DNA of 43,086 nucleotides, from the NCBI RefSeq assembly GCF_900103735.1, contig NZ_FMXE01000038.1, forward strand, positions 1-43,086, in the 5' to 3' direction. This document shows positions 9,103 to 18,741 of the stretch, one piece after another; positions within the stretch are counted from its first letter, which is position 1; each line of letters opens with the position of its first letter. This DNA comes from Algoriphagus alkaliphilus (GTDB lineage Bacteria > Bacteroidota > Bacteroidia > Cytophagales > Cyclobacteriaceae). The notes beneath the pieces were generated by a model. The model made no database searches, was not told the origin of the DNA, and saw only the letters and a list, made by a program, of their open reading frames with translations. Position numbers and translations under genes: made by a program.

Positions 9103-10431
9103 TTGGAAATTACATTAGACAAGCATTCAGCAAATCAGGCTTCAATTAAAATTACGTTAAACGAAGCAGATTATCAACCAAAGGTTGATGCCAAACTAAA
9201 GGATTACGCAAAAAAAGCAGTCATCAAAGGATTTCGTCCGGGAAAAGCACCGATAGCTATGGTGAAGGGCATGTATGGTGTCTCTTTATTGGTAGATGAA
9301 ATTAATGCATTGCTTGGTGAATCATTAAACAATTACCTGAAGGAGCAAACATTCAGAATACTTGGTGAACCTCTTCCAGTTGAAAAGGCCGACAATTCAA
9401 TTGATTGGAAGTCACAAAAAGATTTTGATTTCGAATACAAGATCGGTTTTGTGGAATCAGTTAACATTGCATTGGACGCAACTACCAAGGGAACAAAATA
9501 TTCCATCAAGGTGGACGAAAAACTCATCAATGAGACCCTTGATAACCTTAAGTCTCAATACGGCAATAGCACCAACCCTGAAGTAAGTGAAGCCAACGAT
9601 AACATCTATGGGGATCTCAAAGCTTCAGAAGGTGATTTTTCAAAAACTATTTCTCTTCCGCTTTCCAAAATCTCAAAAAAGCTTGCCGGTAAATTTATCG
9701 GTCTGAGCAAAGATGCTGTAGTTGAATTTGACACCAAGGAAGTAAAAAAAGAGGAATGGTCTGAAGCATTTGGCTTGACAGACGAAGAAATTGCTGAGGC
9801 CAAAGGAGCTTTTACTTTTACAATAGTAAATATCAACAGAACGGAAGCTGCTGAGTTGAATCAGGAATTTTTCGATAAAATATTTGGTCCGGAAGCAGTT
9901 TCGACTGAAGAGGAATTCATCAATAAGGTGAAAAAAACCCTACAGGGAAGCTACGACCGTGAGTCTAAAGTCTTCTCTGATGAAGAATTGAAGAAAGTAT
10001 TGGTGGAAAAAGCCAACCTAAATCTTCCTGATGCATTCCTGAAAGAATGGTTAGTGAGAGCCAATGAAGGTAAAGTATCTGAGGCAGATGTGGAAAATGA
10101 ATATCCTCTCTACGCAAATCAGTTGACTTGGTCATTGATCTCCAATCAAATTGCCAAAGACAATAACATCAAGGCAGAACATGAAGATATCATTGAGAAG
10201 ACCAAGGAAATGATACGTGAGCAATTTGCATCCTCGGGTCTTGGCGCCCAATTAGAAGCTAGCATGAATATGTTTGTAGACAATTATCTTAAAGGAAACG
10301 AGGGTCAAAACTACATGAATATGTTGACTTCGGTACAAAATGAAAAAGTCCTTGCTTTTGTCCAGGAGAAAATTGATTTAGTGGAAAAGGAGATTTCAAT
10401 CGATGAATTCAAGGAACTTTTAGAGAAGTAA
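9103..10431 (+). CDS. tig: Trigger factor, ribosome-associated chaperone/peptidyl-prolyl isomerase
   Basis: A 442-residue trigger factor that binds ribosomes near the exit tunnel and holds nascent chains. MEITLDKHSANQASIKITL and GFRPGKAP (43-50) are the N-terminal ribosome-binding signature (GFRxGKxP). The middle domain replaces the canonical FKBP pocket poorly, as is usual in Bacteroidota trigger factors, and a long helical C-terminal chaperone domain follows. Translation must begin at the TTG at 9103: the reading frame has no ATG or GTG nearby that would keep the conserved MEITLDK start. It precedes clpP and clpX on the same strand, a classic protein quality-control cluster, but a terminator separates it from clpP. 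Confidence 0.95.
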   Translation: MEITLDKHSANQASIKITLNEADYQPKVDAKLKDYAKKAVIKGFRPGKAPIAMVKGMYGVSLLVDEINALLGESLNNYLKEQTFRILGEPLPVEKADNSIDWKSQKDFDFEYKIGFVESVNIALDATTKGTKYSIKVDEKLINETLDNLKSQYGNSTNPEVSEANDNIYGDLKASEGDFSKTISLPLSKISKKLAGKFIGLSKDAVVEFDTKEVKKEEWSEAFGLTDEEIAEAKGAFTFTIVNINRTEAAELNQEFFDKIFGPEAVSTEEEFINKVKKTLQGSYDRESKVFSDEELKKVLVEKANLNLPDAFLKEWLVRANEGKVSEADVENEYPLYANQLTWSLISNQIAKDNNIKAEHEDIIEKTKEMIREQFASSGLGAQLEASMNMFVDNYLKGNEGQNYMNMLTSVQNEKVLAFVQEKIDLVEKEISIDEFKELLEK

Positions 10432-10453
10432 ATCGATTTAGAGAGTTATATTC

Positions 10454-10480
10454 AAAAGTCCTTTTTATAAGGACTTTTTT
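10454..10480 (+). terminator. Terminator after tig
   Basis: AAAAGTCCTT (10454-10463) and AAGGACTTTT (10469-10478) form a perfect 10-bp stem with loop TTTAT, followed by a T run. It ends tig transcription and immediately precedes the clpP promoter-like element. Confidence 0.85.
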
Positions 10481-10487
10481 ATTTTTG
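10480..10487 (+). promoter_or_regulatory. Possible -7 element for clpP-clpX
   Basis: TATTTTTG fits TAnnTTTG, 23 bp before the clpP ATG and overlapping the end of the tig terminator T run. No clear -33 TTG is present, so it is tentative. Confidence 0.4.
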
Positions 10488-10509
10488 TCTACCACAACAA
10501 ACTCAAAAA

Positions 10510-11181
10510 ATGATTAACAAAGAAGAATTCAGAAAGTACGCCATTCACAATCAGGGCGTCAGCGGGACGGCATTTGACCAATACACCCAGCACATTGATA
10601 ACATGACCCGTTCGGTCATCGAAGAGCGTCCTCAGAATTTTCGGGAAATCGATGTTTTCTCGAGATTGATCATGGACAGAATCATTTTCTTGGGTACCGG
10701 CATTGACGACCATATCGCTAATATCATCGTGGCGCAATTGCTTTTCCTAGAATCTGTAGATGCTAAAAAAGATGTGTTGCTCTATGTCAACAGTCCCGGA
10801 GGATCTGTGACTGCAGGTCTTGGTATTTATGACACCATGCAGTACATCGGACCCGATGTCGCCACTATTTGTACAGGCATCGCCGCTTCCATGGGTGCTG
10901 TACTCTTGGCAGGGGGTGCAAAAAACAAAAGATCATCACTACAGCACGCAAGAGTAATGATTCACCAGCCTTCCGGAGGCATGCAGGGTCAATCCAGAGA
11001 TATGGAAATTTCTCTCAAATTGATTCTTTCCATGCGAGAGGAATTATATCAAATTCTCGCCAATCATACAGGAAAAACATTTGAAGAAATTGATCGGGAC
11101 TCAGACCGGGATTATTGGTTGAAAGCTCAGGAAGCCAAAGAATATGGCTTAATCGATGAAGTATTAGTTAAAAAAGTATAA
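10510..11181 (+). CDS. clpP: ATP-dependent Clp protease proteolytic subunit
   Basis: A 223-residue serine protease that forms the tetradecameric chamber of ClpXP. The triad is intact: Ser127 in GIAASMGA, His152 in MIHQPSGG and Asp201 in SDRDYW, with spacing equal to that of E. coli Clp[20 protein letters not shown] supplies the oxyanion strand. The N-terminal 20-25 residues extend beyond the mature E. coli enzyme and probably include a propeptide. The gene is followed 2 bp later by clpX, so both subunits are co-transcribed and probably translationally coupled. Confidence 0.97.
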   Translation: MINKEEFRKYAIHNQGVSGTAFDQYTQHIDNMTRSVIEERPQNFREIDVFSRLIMDRIIFLGTGIDDHIANIIVAQLLFLESVDAKKDVLLYVNSPGGSVTAGLGIYDTMQYIGPDVATICTGIAASMGAVLLAGGAKNKRSSLQHARVMIHQPSGGMQGQSRDMEISLKLILSMREELYQILANHTGKTFEEIDRDSDRDYWLKAQEAKEYGLIDEVLVKKV

Positions 11182-11183
11182 GA

Positions 11184-12407
11184 ATGGCTCAAGTAACCTG
11201 CTCCTTTTGCGGTAGAAACAAAAAAGATGTAGATCTGATGGTATCGGGAATCTCAGCCCATATCTGTAATTTCTGTATCGATCAGGCACACCTGATTCTC
11301 GGCGAAGAAGATAAAACCAAGAAATCAAGTGCCAAACCTAAGTTTAAACTCAAAAAACCAAAGGAGCTGACATCCTACCTCGACCAATATGTCATCGGTC
11401 AGGAAGAAGCAAAAAAAGTACTCACAGTAGCAGTATACAACCATTATAAGCGTCTTCAGCAGAAGGATGACCATGATGAAATCAAGATTGAAAAATCCAA
11501 CGTCATCATGGTGGGAGATACCGGCACCGGTAAAACTTACCTCGCCAAAACTTTGGCAAAAATCCTTGAAGTACCGTTTTGCATAGCTGATGCGACAGTG
11601 TTGACTGAAGCAGGCTACGTGGGTGAAGATGTGGAAAGCATTTTAACCCGACTACTGCAATCGGCAGATTACAATGTAGAAGCAGCTGAGCGGGGAATCG
11701 TTTACATCGATGAGCTGGATAAAATCGCACGAAAATCAGACAACCCCTCCATCACACGTGATGTAAGTGGTGAAGGTGTGCAGCAAGCCATGTTGAAGCT
11801 GCTTGAAGGCACAATGGTCAATGTACCCCCTCAGGGAGGCCGGAAGCATCCCGACCAGAAAATGATCGCCGTAAACACGGAAAATATCCTGTTTATTTGC
11901 GGGGGAGCATTCGATGGAATTGCCCGACACATCGGCAAGCGATTGAATACACAGCCTATGGGTTTTGCTAAAACCAGCGATACTCCCCAGGCTGATCGGG
12001 AAAATCTACTTCAATATGTGACCGCACAGGACTTGAAAGCCTTTGGTTTGATTCCTGAACTAATCGGCCGCCTTCCTGTATTGACTCATCTGGATCCACT
12101 TCACAAGGATGCCCTGAAGCGTATTCTCACCGAACCAAAAAATGCTTTGGTCAAGCAATATACCAAGCTTTTGGCAATGGAAGGTGTCAAGCTGACATTT
12201 GAAGAGAGTGCATTGGACTTCATCGTGGACAAAGCGGACGAATACAAGCTTGGAGCCCGAGGACTTCGTTCTATTTGCGAAGCGATTGTTACCGACGCGA
12301 TGTATGAGTTGCCTTCTGACGACACGATCAAAGAACTGGTCATTGATGAAGACTACGCGAGATCGCAATTTGACAAATCAAAATTCAAGCGACTTCAGGT
12401 TGCTTAA
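11184..12407 (+). CDS. clpX: ATP-dependent Clp protease ATP-binding subunit ClpX
   Basis: A 407-residue AAA+ unfoldase that feeds substrates to ClpP. The N-terminal zinc-binding domain has Cys6, Cys9, Cys28 and Cys31; Walker A is GDTGTGKT (111-118), Walker B is [11 protein letters not shown], and the GYVGEDVE pore region and GARGLRSI sensor-2 motif are present. Length is normal. It begins 2 bp after clpP and ends at a terminator shared with the convergent lpxB gene. Confidence 0.97.
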   Translation: MAQVTCSFCGRNKKDVDLMVSGISAHICNFCIDQAHLILGEEDKTKKSSAKPKFKLKKPKELTSYLDQYVIGQEEAKKVLTVAVYNHYKRLQQKDDHDEIKIEKSNVIMVGDTGTGKTYLAKTLAKILEVPFCIADATVLTEAGYVGEDVESILTRLLQSADYNVEAAERGIVYIDELDKIARKSDNPSITRDVSGEGVQQAMLKLLEGTMVNVPPQGGRKHPDQKMIAVNTENILFICGGAFDGIARHIGKRLNTQPMGFAKTSDTPQADRENLLQYVTAQDLKAFGLIPELIGRLPVLTHLDPLHKDALKRILTEPKNALVKQYTKLLAMEGVKLTFEESALDFIVDKADEYKLGARGLRSICEAIVTDAMYELPSDDTIKELVIDEDYARSQFDKSKFKRLQVA

Positions 12408-12412
12408 ACCTT

Positions 12413-12438
12413 AAAACCCCGGCGAAAGTCGGGGTTTT
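12413..12438. terminator. Bidirectional terminator between clpX and lpxB
   Basis: AAAACCCCG (12413-12421) pairs with CGGGGTTTT (12430-12438) around a GCGAAAGT loop. A-runs and T-runs on both sides allow it to end transcription from clpX (plus) and lpxB (minus); the lpxB stop codon touches its right edge. Confidence 0.85.
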
Positions 12439-13547
12439 TATTTTTTAAGGGAATCCAGAATCAACTCCGCAGTACTATCAGAAGCAGAACTATCCCCTAT
12501 CCGCTCTTGGATCAAATCATAACCTTGCAGCATTTCCCCTTTGTACACCACATTGGAAAAAATCCGATTCAATTCCCCCTTCAGATTTTCAACAGTAAAA
12601 TCATCTTGGATTAGCTCCTTGACCACTTCTTTCCCTGCAATAAGGTTCACCAAAGAAATGTAGGGGACACGAATCAGATTTTTTGCAATCATATAGGAAA
12701 TAGATGAAGTTCGATAAACCACAATTTGAGGAACACGGAAAAGGGCCGTTTCCAAAGTTGCCGTTCCCGAGGCTACCACTGCAACCGTGGCGTGGCTAAG
12801 CAAATCATAGGTCTGATCAATTACCACCTTTATCCCAGCAGTCCTTGCCGGATCGTATGCTAATTCCGGTAAGCTACCCACTCCGGCGATGACAAACTGG
12901 GCATTCGGAAATTCCCTTACCAAGGAAACCAATCGGTCCAACATCCCATTTATCTCTTGCTTTCTGCTCCCGGGAAGTAAAGCGATGATTGGTTGATAGC
13001 TCAGTTCATTTTTCTGAAAGAAAAAATCATGGGATTTAAATTTCCGGATTTCGTCCAAAAGCGGATTACCCACATAATGGACGTTCATATCATATTTCTC
13101 AAAAAACTCCGGTTCGAAGGGAAGAATAGAGTAGATCTGATCCGTAAAAGCCTTCAACTTTAGAGCACGCTTTTGATTCCAGGCCCAGACTTTCGGTGGA
13201 ATATAATAGTGAACCGGGATCCCATTTTCCTTGGCAAAGGCGGCAATTTTCATATTAAACCCTCCATAGTCCACAAGAATTAATGCATCCGGCCGATAGA
13301 CCAATAGGTCCTTCTTTATTAGGCTGAGATATTTGAGCACTTTGCGAAAACCAAGAACTACCTCCAAAAATCCCATCACCCCAACTTCAGAATAATCAAC
13401 CACCAAATCAACACCTGCATCGGCTGAATAGCTACCTCCCATTCCCCGAAACTTGGAGTTTAGATCCAGCTTCTGCATGGCCAAAACCAAGTTGGAAGCA
13501 TGTAAGTCGCCTGATCTTTCGCCTGAGATGATGTAAAACTTTGTCAA
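12438..13547 (-). CDS. lpxB: Lipid-A-disaccharide synthase
   Basis: A GT19-family glycosyltransferase that joins UDP-2,3-diacylglucosamine and lipid X into the lipid A disaccharide at the inner membrane. FYIISGERSGDLHASNLV near the N-terminus and LLPGSRKQEI plus SGTATLETAL later are family motifs. The frame stays open to a TTG at 13583, but the extra residues are encoded by intergenic repeat DNA, and family members begin MKYYIISGE. I therefore choose the TTG at 13547 (MTKFYIISGE), about 369 residues, which is the usual length. The upstream neighbour on the same strand is the IVP-family gene. Confidence 0.92.
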   Translation of the reverse strand: MTKFYIISGERSGDLHASNLVLAMQKLDLNSKFRGMGGSYSADAGVDLVVDYSEVGVMGFLEVVLGFRKVLKYLSLIKKDLLVYRPDALILVDYGGFNMKIAAFAKENGIPVHYYIPPKVWAWNQKRALKLKAFTDQIYSILPFEPEFFEKYDMNVHYVGNPLLDEIRKFKSHDFFFQKNELSYQPIIALLPGSRKQEINGMLDRLVSLVREFPNAQFVIAGVGSLPELAYDPARTAGIKVVIDQTYDLLSHATVAVVASGTATLETALFRVPQIVVYRTSSISYMIAKNLIRVPYISLVNLIAGKEVVKELIQDDFTVENLKGELNRIFSNVVYKGEMLQGYDLIQERIGDSSASDSTAELILDSLKK

Positions 13548-13558
13548 TTTGGTAAGAG

Positions 13559-13571
13559 GTAAAAAGTAAGT
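13559..13571. repeat. Left arm of 13-bp inverted repeat flanking the four-helix-bundle gene
   Basis: GTAAAAAGTAAGT is the exact reverse complement of ACTTACTTTTTAC at 13989-14001. The two arms lie just outside the IVP-family gene. The arm lies within quasi-repetitive TTAC/CTCAC word DNA. Confidence 0.75.
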
Positions 13572-13589
13572 GGTGAGTCCCAATTTTGA

Positions 13590-13970
13590 TTAGGGTTTAA
13601 AACTAAATTTATCAGCTTTTGACATCATTGCATTCAACTTATTATTTATTTGATCACATTTCATAACAATAGATTGCAATTCTTCAGATGAAACTAATTC
13701 ACAAGCATGAGCTAACTCAATCCAATGTCTGGTTTCGTATTGTTCTGCATCTCCATCAGTTAATTTGGAAATAAAGTGATTAATATACCTCCTTTTGCCC
13801 CAAGCCTCAGCTATTTGACCTCCTATCGATCTGGAAGCTCTTCTAATTTGATCTGTCAAAGAGAAACGCTCTTCAATGGGGAATTTCATTGATACAATGT
13901 AAACTTCCTTTGCTAATTCTCTAGAAAGCTTGTACACCTCCAATTCAAAATAAAATTGAACAAACGGCAT
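13590..13970 (-). CDS. Four helix bundle protein, 23S rRNA intervening-sequence (IVP) family
   Basis: A 126-residue helical protein. The FELEVYKLSRELAKEVY opening, then FPIEERFSLTDQIRRASRSI and IAEAWGKRR, match the IVP/S23 four-helix-bundle family (TIGR02436-like). Homologues are found inside 23S rRNA intervening sequences and are structurally related to Avd of diversity-generating retroelements; their function is unresolved, and basic surfaces suggest nucleic-acid binding. Here the gene is not in an rRNA gene but sits between the QueD-like gene and lpxB. A perfect 13-bp inverted repeat (13559-13571 and 13989-14001) brackets it, like the ends of an inserted unit. No reverse transcriptase is visible in the window. 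Confidence 0.9.
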   Translation of the reverse strand: MPFVQFYFELEVYKLSRELAKEVYIVSMKFPIEERFSLTDQIRRASRSIGGQIAEAWGKRRYINHFISKLTDGDAEQYETRHWIELAHACELVSSEELQSIVMKCDQINNKLNAMMSKADKFSFKP

Positions 13971-13988
13971 ATGATGTGTGAGTTAACA

Positions 13989-14001
13989 ACTTACTTTTTA
14001 C
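13989..14001. repeat. Right arm of 13-bp inverted repeat flanking the four-helix-bundle gene
   Basis: ACTTACTTTTTAC pairs exactly with the arm at 13559-13571. The local context (CTCAC, TTTAC words, 13976-14017) resembles the word repeats in other gaps of this window. Confidence 0.75.
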
Positions 14002-14023
14002 AACTCACAATTTACAAAAAAAT

Positions 14024-14443
14024 TCAACCGCCAAAGTACTCCACAAAATTCCTTGGGGTCTCGTAAAGGGTCAGCTTATACAGTCCACCATGCGGAGTAA
14101 TTTCCTTGACAGCAGGCTCTAAAATTTTCCAAAATTCCATCACCAGAATTTCACAGCTCGCCATTTTGCCCAGCATGAAATCTACATCCACATTCAGGTT
14201 TTTATGATCGACTTTCTCAGTTACCAGTTTTCGGATTAAAGTACTCAACTGCTTTAAATCGACCACAAACCCAGTTTCCGGATCGGGAAGACCTCTGACA
14301 GTTACAATCAATTCGAAATTATGTCCATGCCAATTGACATTGGCGCAAGGTCCGAAGACCTCAAAATTTTTCTCATCAGACCATTTCGGATTCCAAAGCT
14401 TGTGGGCTGCATTGAAATGCTCTTTTCTGCAAACGTGAATCAT
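14024..14443 (-). CDS. queD: 6-carboxytetrahydropterin synthase / 6-pyruvoyl-tetrahydropterin synthase family
   Basis: A 139-residue tunnelling-fold enzyme. Zinc ligands are His14 (NAAHKL) and His39/His41 (NWHGHNF), and Cys33 (FGPCANVN) is the catalytic cysteine; the CxxxxxHGH spacing is like PTPS. In bacteria this family mostly converts dihydroneopterin triphosphate to 6-carboxytetrahydropterin for queuosine synthesis. QueE, the next enzyme of that route, is encoded elsewhere in the window, which supports QueD. A role in pterin cofactor synthesis cannot be excluded. The downstream neighbour is the IVP-family gene. Confidence 0.87.
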   Translation of the reverse strand: MIHVCRKEHFNAAHKLWNPKWSDEKNFEVFGPCANVNWHGHNFELIVTVRGLPDPETGFVVDLKQLSTLIRKLVTEKVDHKNLNVDVDFMLGKMASCEILVMEFWKILEPAVKEITPHGGLYKLTLYETPRNFVEYFGG

Positions 14444-14507
14444 CTACTTTTTAATTTCGCTGCAAAGTTATGGAAAAGTATAGGGATAAGAAATCAATGG
14501 ATTTGAT

Positions 14508-14531
14508 ATAAAAAACCCCCGATGAATCGGG
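14508..14531 (-). terminator. Terminator after the small secreted protein gene
   Basis: CCCGA (14518-14522) and TCGGG (14527-14531) with a TGAA loop; on the minus strand the stem is followed by a run of six or more T. It ends the subtilase-secreted protein transcript. Confidence 0.75.
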
Positions 14532-14542
14532 CGCAATATGTT

Positions 14543-15244
14543 TTATCCTTTATTGAGATCTGTGAAAAAGATGACAAGGTGGTCTTCCCTTCCAAGATCC
14601 AATTTTCGATCTTTGATAATTTGTTTCGCCATCTCCTGATCTTCTGGATTCAGCGCTTTCAAGATGATATTAGTTTTGCTTTTAACGCTCGAAACTTTAT
14701 CATTTCTGTCAATCAAGTAATAGGTCTCTTCAAACACAAACATCCTACCGGCTGTGGGGGCATAACTGTTTTTTGGAGGAGTAACCAGATCGGCATAAAA
14801 TTTTCTGATTAAAGTATACTTATTTCCTTCCGCAATAACATTCACTAAATCATTGGCCTCAATTCCTTTCACTGAATCAAAGCCTTTTTTGAAAAGTAAT
14901 CTTGGAAGCAATCCCTGCTGTTGGGCATTTGCCAGAATGATTGATGGCCGCTCCAATTCGACATACTCCACAAAATCCTTTGTCAAATAGATCGTATTTC
15001 CGGCTTCATTAATCACTTCTAATTCGTTATCATAAATATTGAATTTATAGGCTACATTTTCCTTGAGACCGGCGTTGGTTAATCCAATATTGGCTCTAGA
15101 CCAGTCTTCAAAAAGATACGGAGATCCTTCAATGCCGGTATACGGAGTGAGCCTGGCAGGAGCACCATTCATATTTATATTTGAAATTTGTCCAATTGCA
15201 GAATTGGAAAGAACAATAAATGCCAAGATTAAAAACTTTTTCAT
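14543..15244 (-). CDS. Secreted protein of unknown function
   Basis: A 233-residue protein with a clear signal peptide (MKKFLILAFIVLSNSAIGQ) and no lipobox cysteine. I do not recognise the family. The body contains a GSPYLFEDWSRANIGL-like start, then alternating strand-like segments and the stretch KYTLIRKFYADLVTP, resembling a compact beta-rich domain of the type seen in uncharacterised Bacteroidota secreted proteins. The start is 2 bp after the subtilase stop codon, so the two are translationally coupled and may act together in the periplasm or outside. It ends at a terminator. No catalytic motif is visible. Confidence 0.8.
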   Translation of the reverse strand: MKKFLILAFIVLSNSAIGQISNINMNGAPARLTPYTGIEGSPYLFEDWSRANIGLTNAGLKENVAYKFNIYDNELEVINEAGNTIYLTKDFVEYVELERPSIILANAQQQGLLPRLLFKKGFDSVKGIEANDLVNVIAEGNKYTLIRKFYADLVTPPKNSYAPTAGRMFVFEETYYLIDRNDKVSSVKSKTNIILKALNPEDQEMAKQIIKDRKLDLGREDHLVIFFTDLNKG

Positions 15245-15246
15245 AA

Positions 15247-18200
15247 TTAATATTTAATTACTTTTTTGTGTAAAATTAAATTGTTGGTTTGAATTTTCAA
15301 GATATACAATCCCCGAGGACTTGGCAATGAAAACGATTTTAAAAGTTTATCATCTGACTTAGTTACCTCTTCTTCGATGTATTGTATGCCTGACATATCA
15401 GTTAAAGTGAAATACACCTGACCAACGAAGTCATTGGTAATAGTCACATCTAATTTATCCCCAGAAGGAACTGGCCCCACAAATACACCAAATCTGCTCA
15501 AATCAGGTTCTGGAATTGATGAAATTACTGTCACATCTGAGATTCTATTGCAGGATTCGTTAAAAATTGCAACCTGATAGGAGCCGTCTCCACCGGCCTC
15601 TAAACTTCGCGCTGTTGCTCCTTGAATTGGCTGTCCGTTGATAAACCACTGGTATTTATCCCCGGGCTGCTGAGAAGTAAGCACATTTCCATTTACTACT
15701 ATTATCGGCTTTGGAAGGTCATTTTCACCAATTAAAATTTCCTTATCAAAAGATATGGTTTGGTCATCATTGGATATCTCCAAATTGATCGTGTACGAGC
15801 CAGGCGCATTAAAAATAAAAGAAGGATTAGAAAGTGTAGAGGATCCTTGACCGCCAAAATTCCACTTAAATGCTTTTATAGCACCTTCGCTCAGATTTTG
15901 AAAGGAAATACGTGATCCCACGCAATTAAAGAGCGTATTAAAATTCGCGAATAATACGTCCTCACATTTTTTTGATAACCATCCCGTAGAATTAGTAATG
16001 ACTGCACCCTCACCCAGGTTAATTATAGCTTTTCCTTCCCGATTAACATTGGTGACTGTCACATGCTCAAGGCAATATTTTACATAAAGGTCATGAACAA
16101 TTTTCCCTGAAGTGCTCGACTTTATAACGGCGGGACTACTGCTTGATGCATTTACTTCGATTTTATCAAATATGATTAATTGACCGGAAGCACCAAGATT
16201 AAGTATAGAAGCGATGCCTAAATCCAATGAATCAACTTGACTGGAGGCTTGTCCTAATACATATTCAGCACCGGTGATGGACAACTTGGAAAATGCTCCA
16301 GCACGGTGTGTTAACGAACCCGACTGAATAGAAAGATTATCAACAGGAATTTCAGCTAAATTATTTAGCTCACCGATCGCACCGGAGAACACCAAACTTA
16401 AACCAGCCGGAATTTTCCCACCGTGGGCAATGGAGAAATCACCCTTGAAATTTATTGATTGAAGCACCCCTGACAAGATTCCAGTCGCATTTATCCTTAG
16501 CGAAGACAAAAGCAAAGACTCCAGATTAACTGACACCTCCGCAGCTTCGATTGTGAGTTTATCTAAAATCTCAGCAGTAAGAATTTTCCATTTCCCGGAT
16601 TTGAAGTTTAAAGTGGTTTTGGAAAAGATCGCTTGACCAAATTCAACCAAATTTTCATTGGGACTGCTTGATTCAAATACTATGGTTCCGTTTTCAATTT
16701 CAGTGATTTGATTACTCACTCTAAAACCATTGGTGACTGAAATTTGATTTCCTTTCAAGTCAAACTTAACCAATTGACTACCAAACAAATTAACGCTGAA
16801 AGCTTGGGCATCATTTGGAAATCCAATTATCTGATTGTCAGAACCAGAACCTTCAAAAACAACACGAGTCACAGAATTTGGAATCTTGTTGGCAGAAGAA
16901 CCATTAGGAGTAGCTGACCAATTGGCAGGATTTGACCAATCACCAGTGTTTCCTCCTACCCAATATAAGGTCTCCTCAGCACCGTCTGTAGTGCCTGCTT
17001 TTAATACTAGGGAGAATTCTTGCTTTCCTCCCACTAAACTCCCTTTATGCGATATCCTAACTTTATATTTTTGTGGTTTCGGAGATTCAATTAAAATCTG
17101 TTCTACATTATCCCTAAAATTATCTTTATCTCGTACTGCCTGAGCACTGGATCCGGCTGCAGGATTTAAGGACCATGGGAAATATGTATTTCCTTCTTCA
17201 TCAACTATTCTCAGGCCCAAATCATTGATGAGCATAAGATTTTGTGGATCCACAGAAATTGGAGCTGGATTTCCAGATGGGTCGGTCCAGGCAATTGTCA
17301 CTCTTATAGGAGAAACACCATCAGAAATAAAATCAAAGTCAAAATTTTCACCGTTGGCAAGAGTTTCCTCCCTGATGACATCCGATGTTCCATTTTCATT
17401 AAGGATAATCTTTCCTGCAGCTTCCACATCCAGTAATCCCCATCCATAAACGTAGTCAGGACCTAGATTAAGCCCTGCCTCTTTGGTAGTATTGAGTACT
17501 AAGCCTTTTACCGTAGATGCCCACATAAACCTCCCGTTATTTCTTTGACTGTAAAGCTGCTGAAGAAGGAGAAGTGATCCGGTTACATTTGGAGCGGCCA
17601 TTGAAGTCCCACTAAGGCCCCCGTAGGAATCAGTAGTGCCTCCATTTCCAACAGTGGTACTAAAAACTCCAACACCAATAGCTACTAAATCTGGCTTTAT
17701 TCTTCCGTCATCCGTTGGGCCCCAAGAAGAAAATGAACTCATTGCAACAGAATTTGGACCTGAATAGGGTGCTGGTAAACTCACTGCTCCAACTGTAATT
17801 ATATTTTTGGCAACTCCTTCAGGCCCCAATGTGTCATCCGGTCCATCACTTGGTTTGGTACCGTTGCCCACATCAGTCCGATCGTTACCGGCGGCCCAGA
17901 CTACTGTATACTGAGGTCTTATATAGATCAAATCATCCAAGCCTTTGCTTTTGGATGAATAATATCCAAATCTATAATCTTCGTTAGGATCAACTGAATT
18001 ATTCCCCGCCCAAGCCCAAGCACCCGTACTATTTCTAAACCATCCCAGAACAACCCCATAGGAGTGGTTTGACACCAAATGCCCATTTGGCTTTATGGCG
18101 GGTTCATAAGCATTAGCAAACATTTTTGAGAGGTCACTATCCCAATTAAAGGACCAACCTGTAGCTTCATAGGCCATACCCCTTACAGAGGGATTGATTC

Positions 18201-18693
18201 CCGCCGCTAATACTGTCCCCGATACGTGCGTAGCATGATTACTTATCGTTTCCGTAGATCCATCGATTTGAGTTAATCTACCAGTAAACTCTACATGATC
18301 CGGCTTAGGTCGCGTTTGATCATAAATCCCGACCACAAACCCTTTCCCTGTTAAATTTTGTCCTAGGCTACCACCTGGTTGAAGAGAAATAGTACCTACA
18401 GCCGCTGCTGCTCCAGTATTGAGTGTTTTTAAATAATGTGGAAAGCCGAGTTCGTCAAAATATCTTAACTCTGCAATCAAACCATTTTCCAAGGGAATAA
18501 AAACAGGAATTTTCCGCTGATTCGCCCGAAGCAAAATTTCTGATTTAGTTTGATTCAACAAATGGTATTTTGTAATAAAACTATCAGAAATGGAGTTTCT
18601 GACACTATTCAATTCGGGCACTTCAATTGCAGTATTTTGAGCCTTAGTAGCGACTGCCAGAAAAAGAAATAACACAAATAAAACACTCTTCAT
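15247..18693 (-). CDS. Secreted S8-family serine peptidase (subtilase) with PKD domain and type A T9SS signal
   Basis: A large subtilisin-like protease, about 1148 residues. After a signal peptide (MKSVLFVLFLFLAVATKAQ) the catalytic triad is visible, numbered from the upstream in-frame ATG at 18705: Asp129 (VGIYDQ), His157 (NHATHVSG) and Ser368 (GTSMAAP), with Asn274 (AAGN) for the oxyanion hole. A jelly-roll-like P-domain-type stretch, a long beta-helix-like region, a PKD domain (about 950-1025) and a type A sorting domain (GLYILKIQTNNLILHKKVIKY at the end) follow. It is exported by the type IX system. I favour the ATG at 18693 because AGGGAG precedes it. It lies downstream of the SusCD operon and may supply peptides to it (inference). 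Confidence 0.92.
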   Translation of the reverse strand: MKSVLFVLFLFLAVATKAQNTAIEVPELNSVRNSISDSFITKYHLLNQTKSEILLRANQRKIPVFIPLENGLIAELRYFDELGFPHYLKTLNTGAAAAVGTISLQPGGSLGQNLTGKGFVVGIYDQTRPKPDHVEFTGRLTQIDGSTETISNHATHVSGTVLAAGINPSVRGMAYEATGWSFNWDSDLSKMFANAYEPAIKPNGHLVSNHSYGVVLGWFRNSTGAWAWAGNNSVDPNEDYRFGYYSSKSKGLDDLIYIRPQYTVVWAAGNDRTDVGNGTKPSDGPDDTLGPEGVAKNIITVGAVSLPAPYSGPNSVAMSSFSSWGPTDDGRIKPDLVAIGVGVFSTTVGNGGTTDSYGGLSGTSMAAPNVTGSLLLLQQLYSQRNNGRFMWASTVKGLVLNTTKEAGLNLGPDYVYGWGLLDVEAAGKIILNENGTSDVIREETLANGENFDFDFISDGVSPIRVTIAWTDPSGNPAPISVDPQNLMLINDLGLRIVDEEGNTYFPWSLNPAAGSSAQAVRDKDNFRDNVEQILIESPKPQKYKVRISHKGSLVGGKQEFSLVLKAGTTDGAEETLYWVGGNTGDWSNPANWSATPNGSSANKIPNSVTRVVFEGSGSDNQIIGFPNDAQAFSVNLFGSQLVKFDLKGNQISVTNGFRVSNQITEIENGTIVFESSSPNENLVEFGQAIFSKTTLNFKSGKWKILTAEILDKLTIEAAEVSVNLESLLLSSLRINATGILSGVLQSINFKGDFSIAHGGKIPAGLSLVFSGAIGELNNLAEIPVDNLSIQSGSLTHRAGAFSKLSITGAEYVLGQASSQVDSLDLGIASILNLGASGQLIIFDKIEVNASSSSPAVIKSSTSGKIVHDLYVKYCLEHVTVTNVNREGKAIINLGEGAVITNSTGWLSKKCEDVLFANFNTLFNCVGSRISFQNLSEGAIKAFKWNFGGQGSSTLSNPSFIFNAPGSYTINLEISNDDQTISFDKEILIGENDLPKPIIVVNGNVLTSQQPGDKYQWFINGQPIQGATARSLEAGGDGSYQVAIFNESCNRISDVTVISSIPEPDLSRFGVFVGPVPSGDKLDVTITNDFVGQVYFTLTDMSGIQYIEEEVTKSDDKLLKSFSLPSPRGLYILKIQTNNLILHKKVIKY

Positions 18694-18741
18694 GGTCTCC
18701 CTCATACAGTATCAATTAACTCTAAATTTAAGAATAAGTTC

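Noticed and set aside
12060..12368. Minus-strand frames overlapping clpX
   Set aside because: They are shadows of clpX codon structure with no family.
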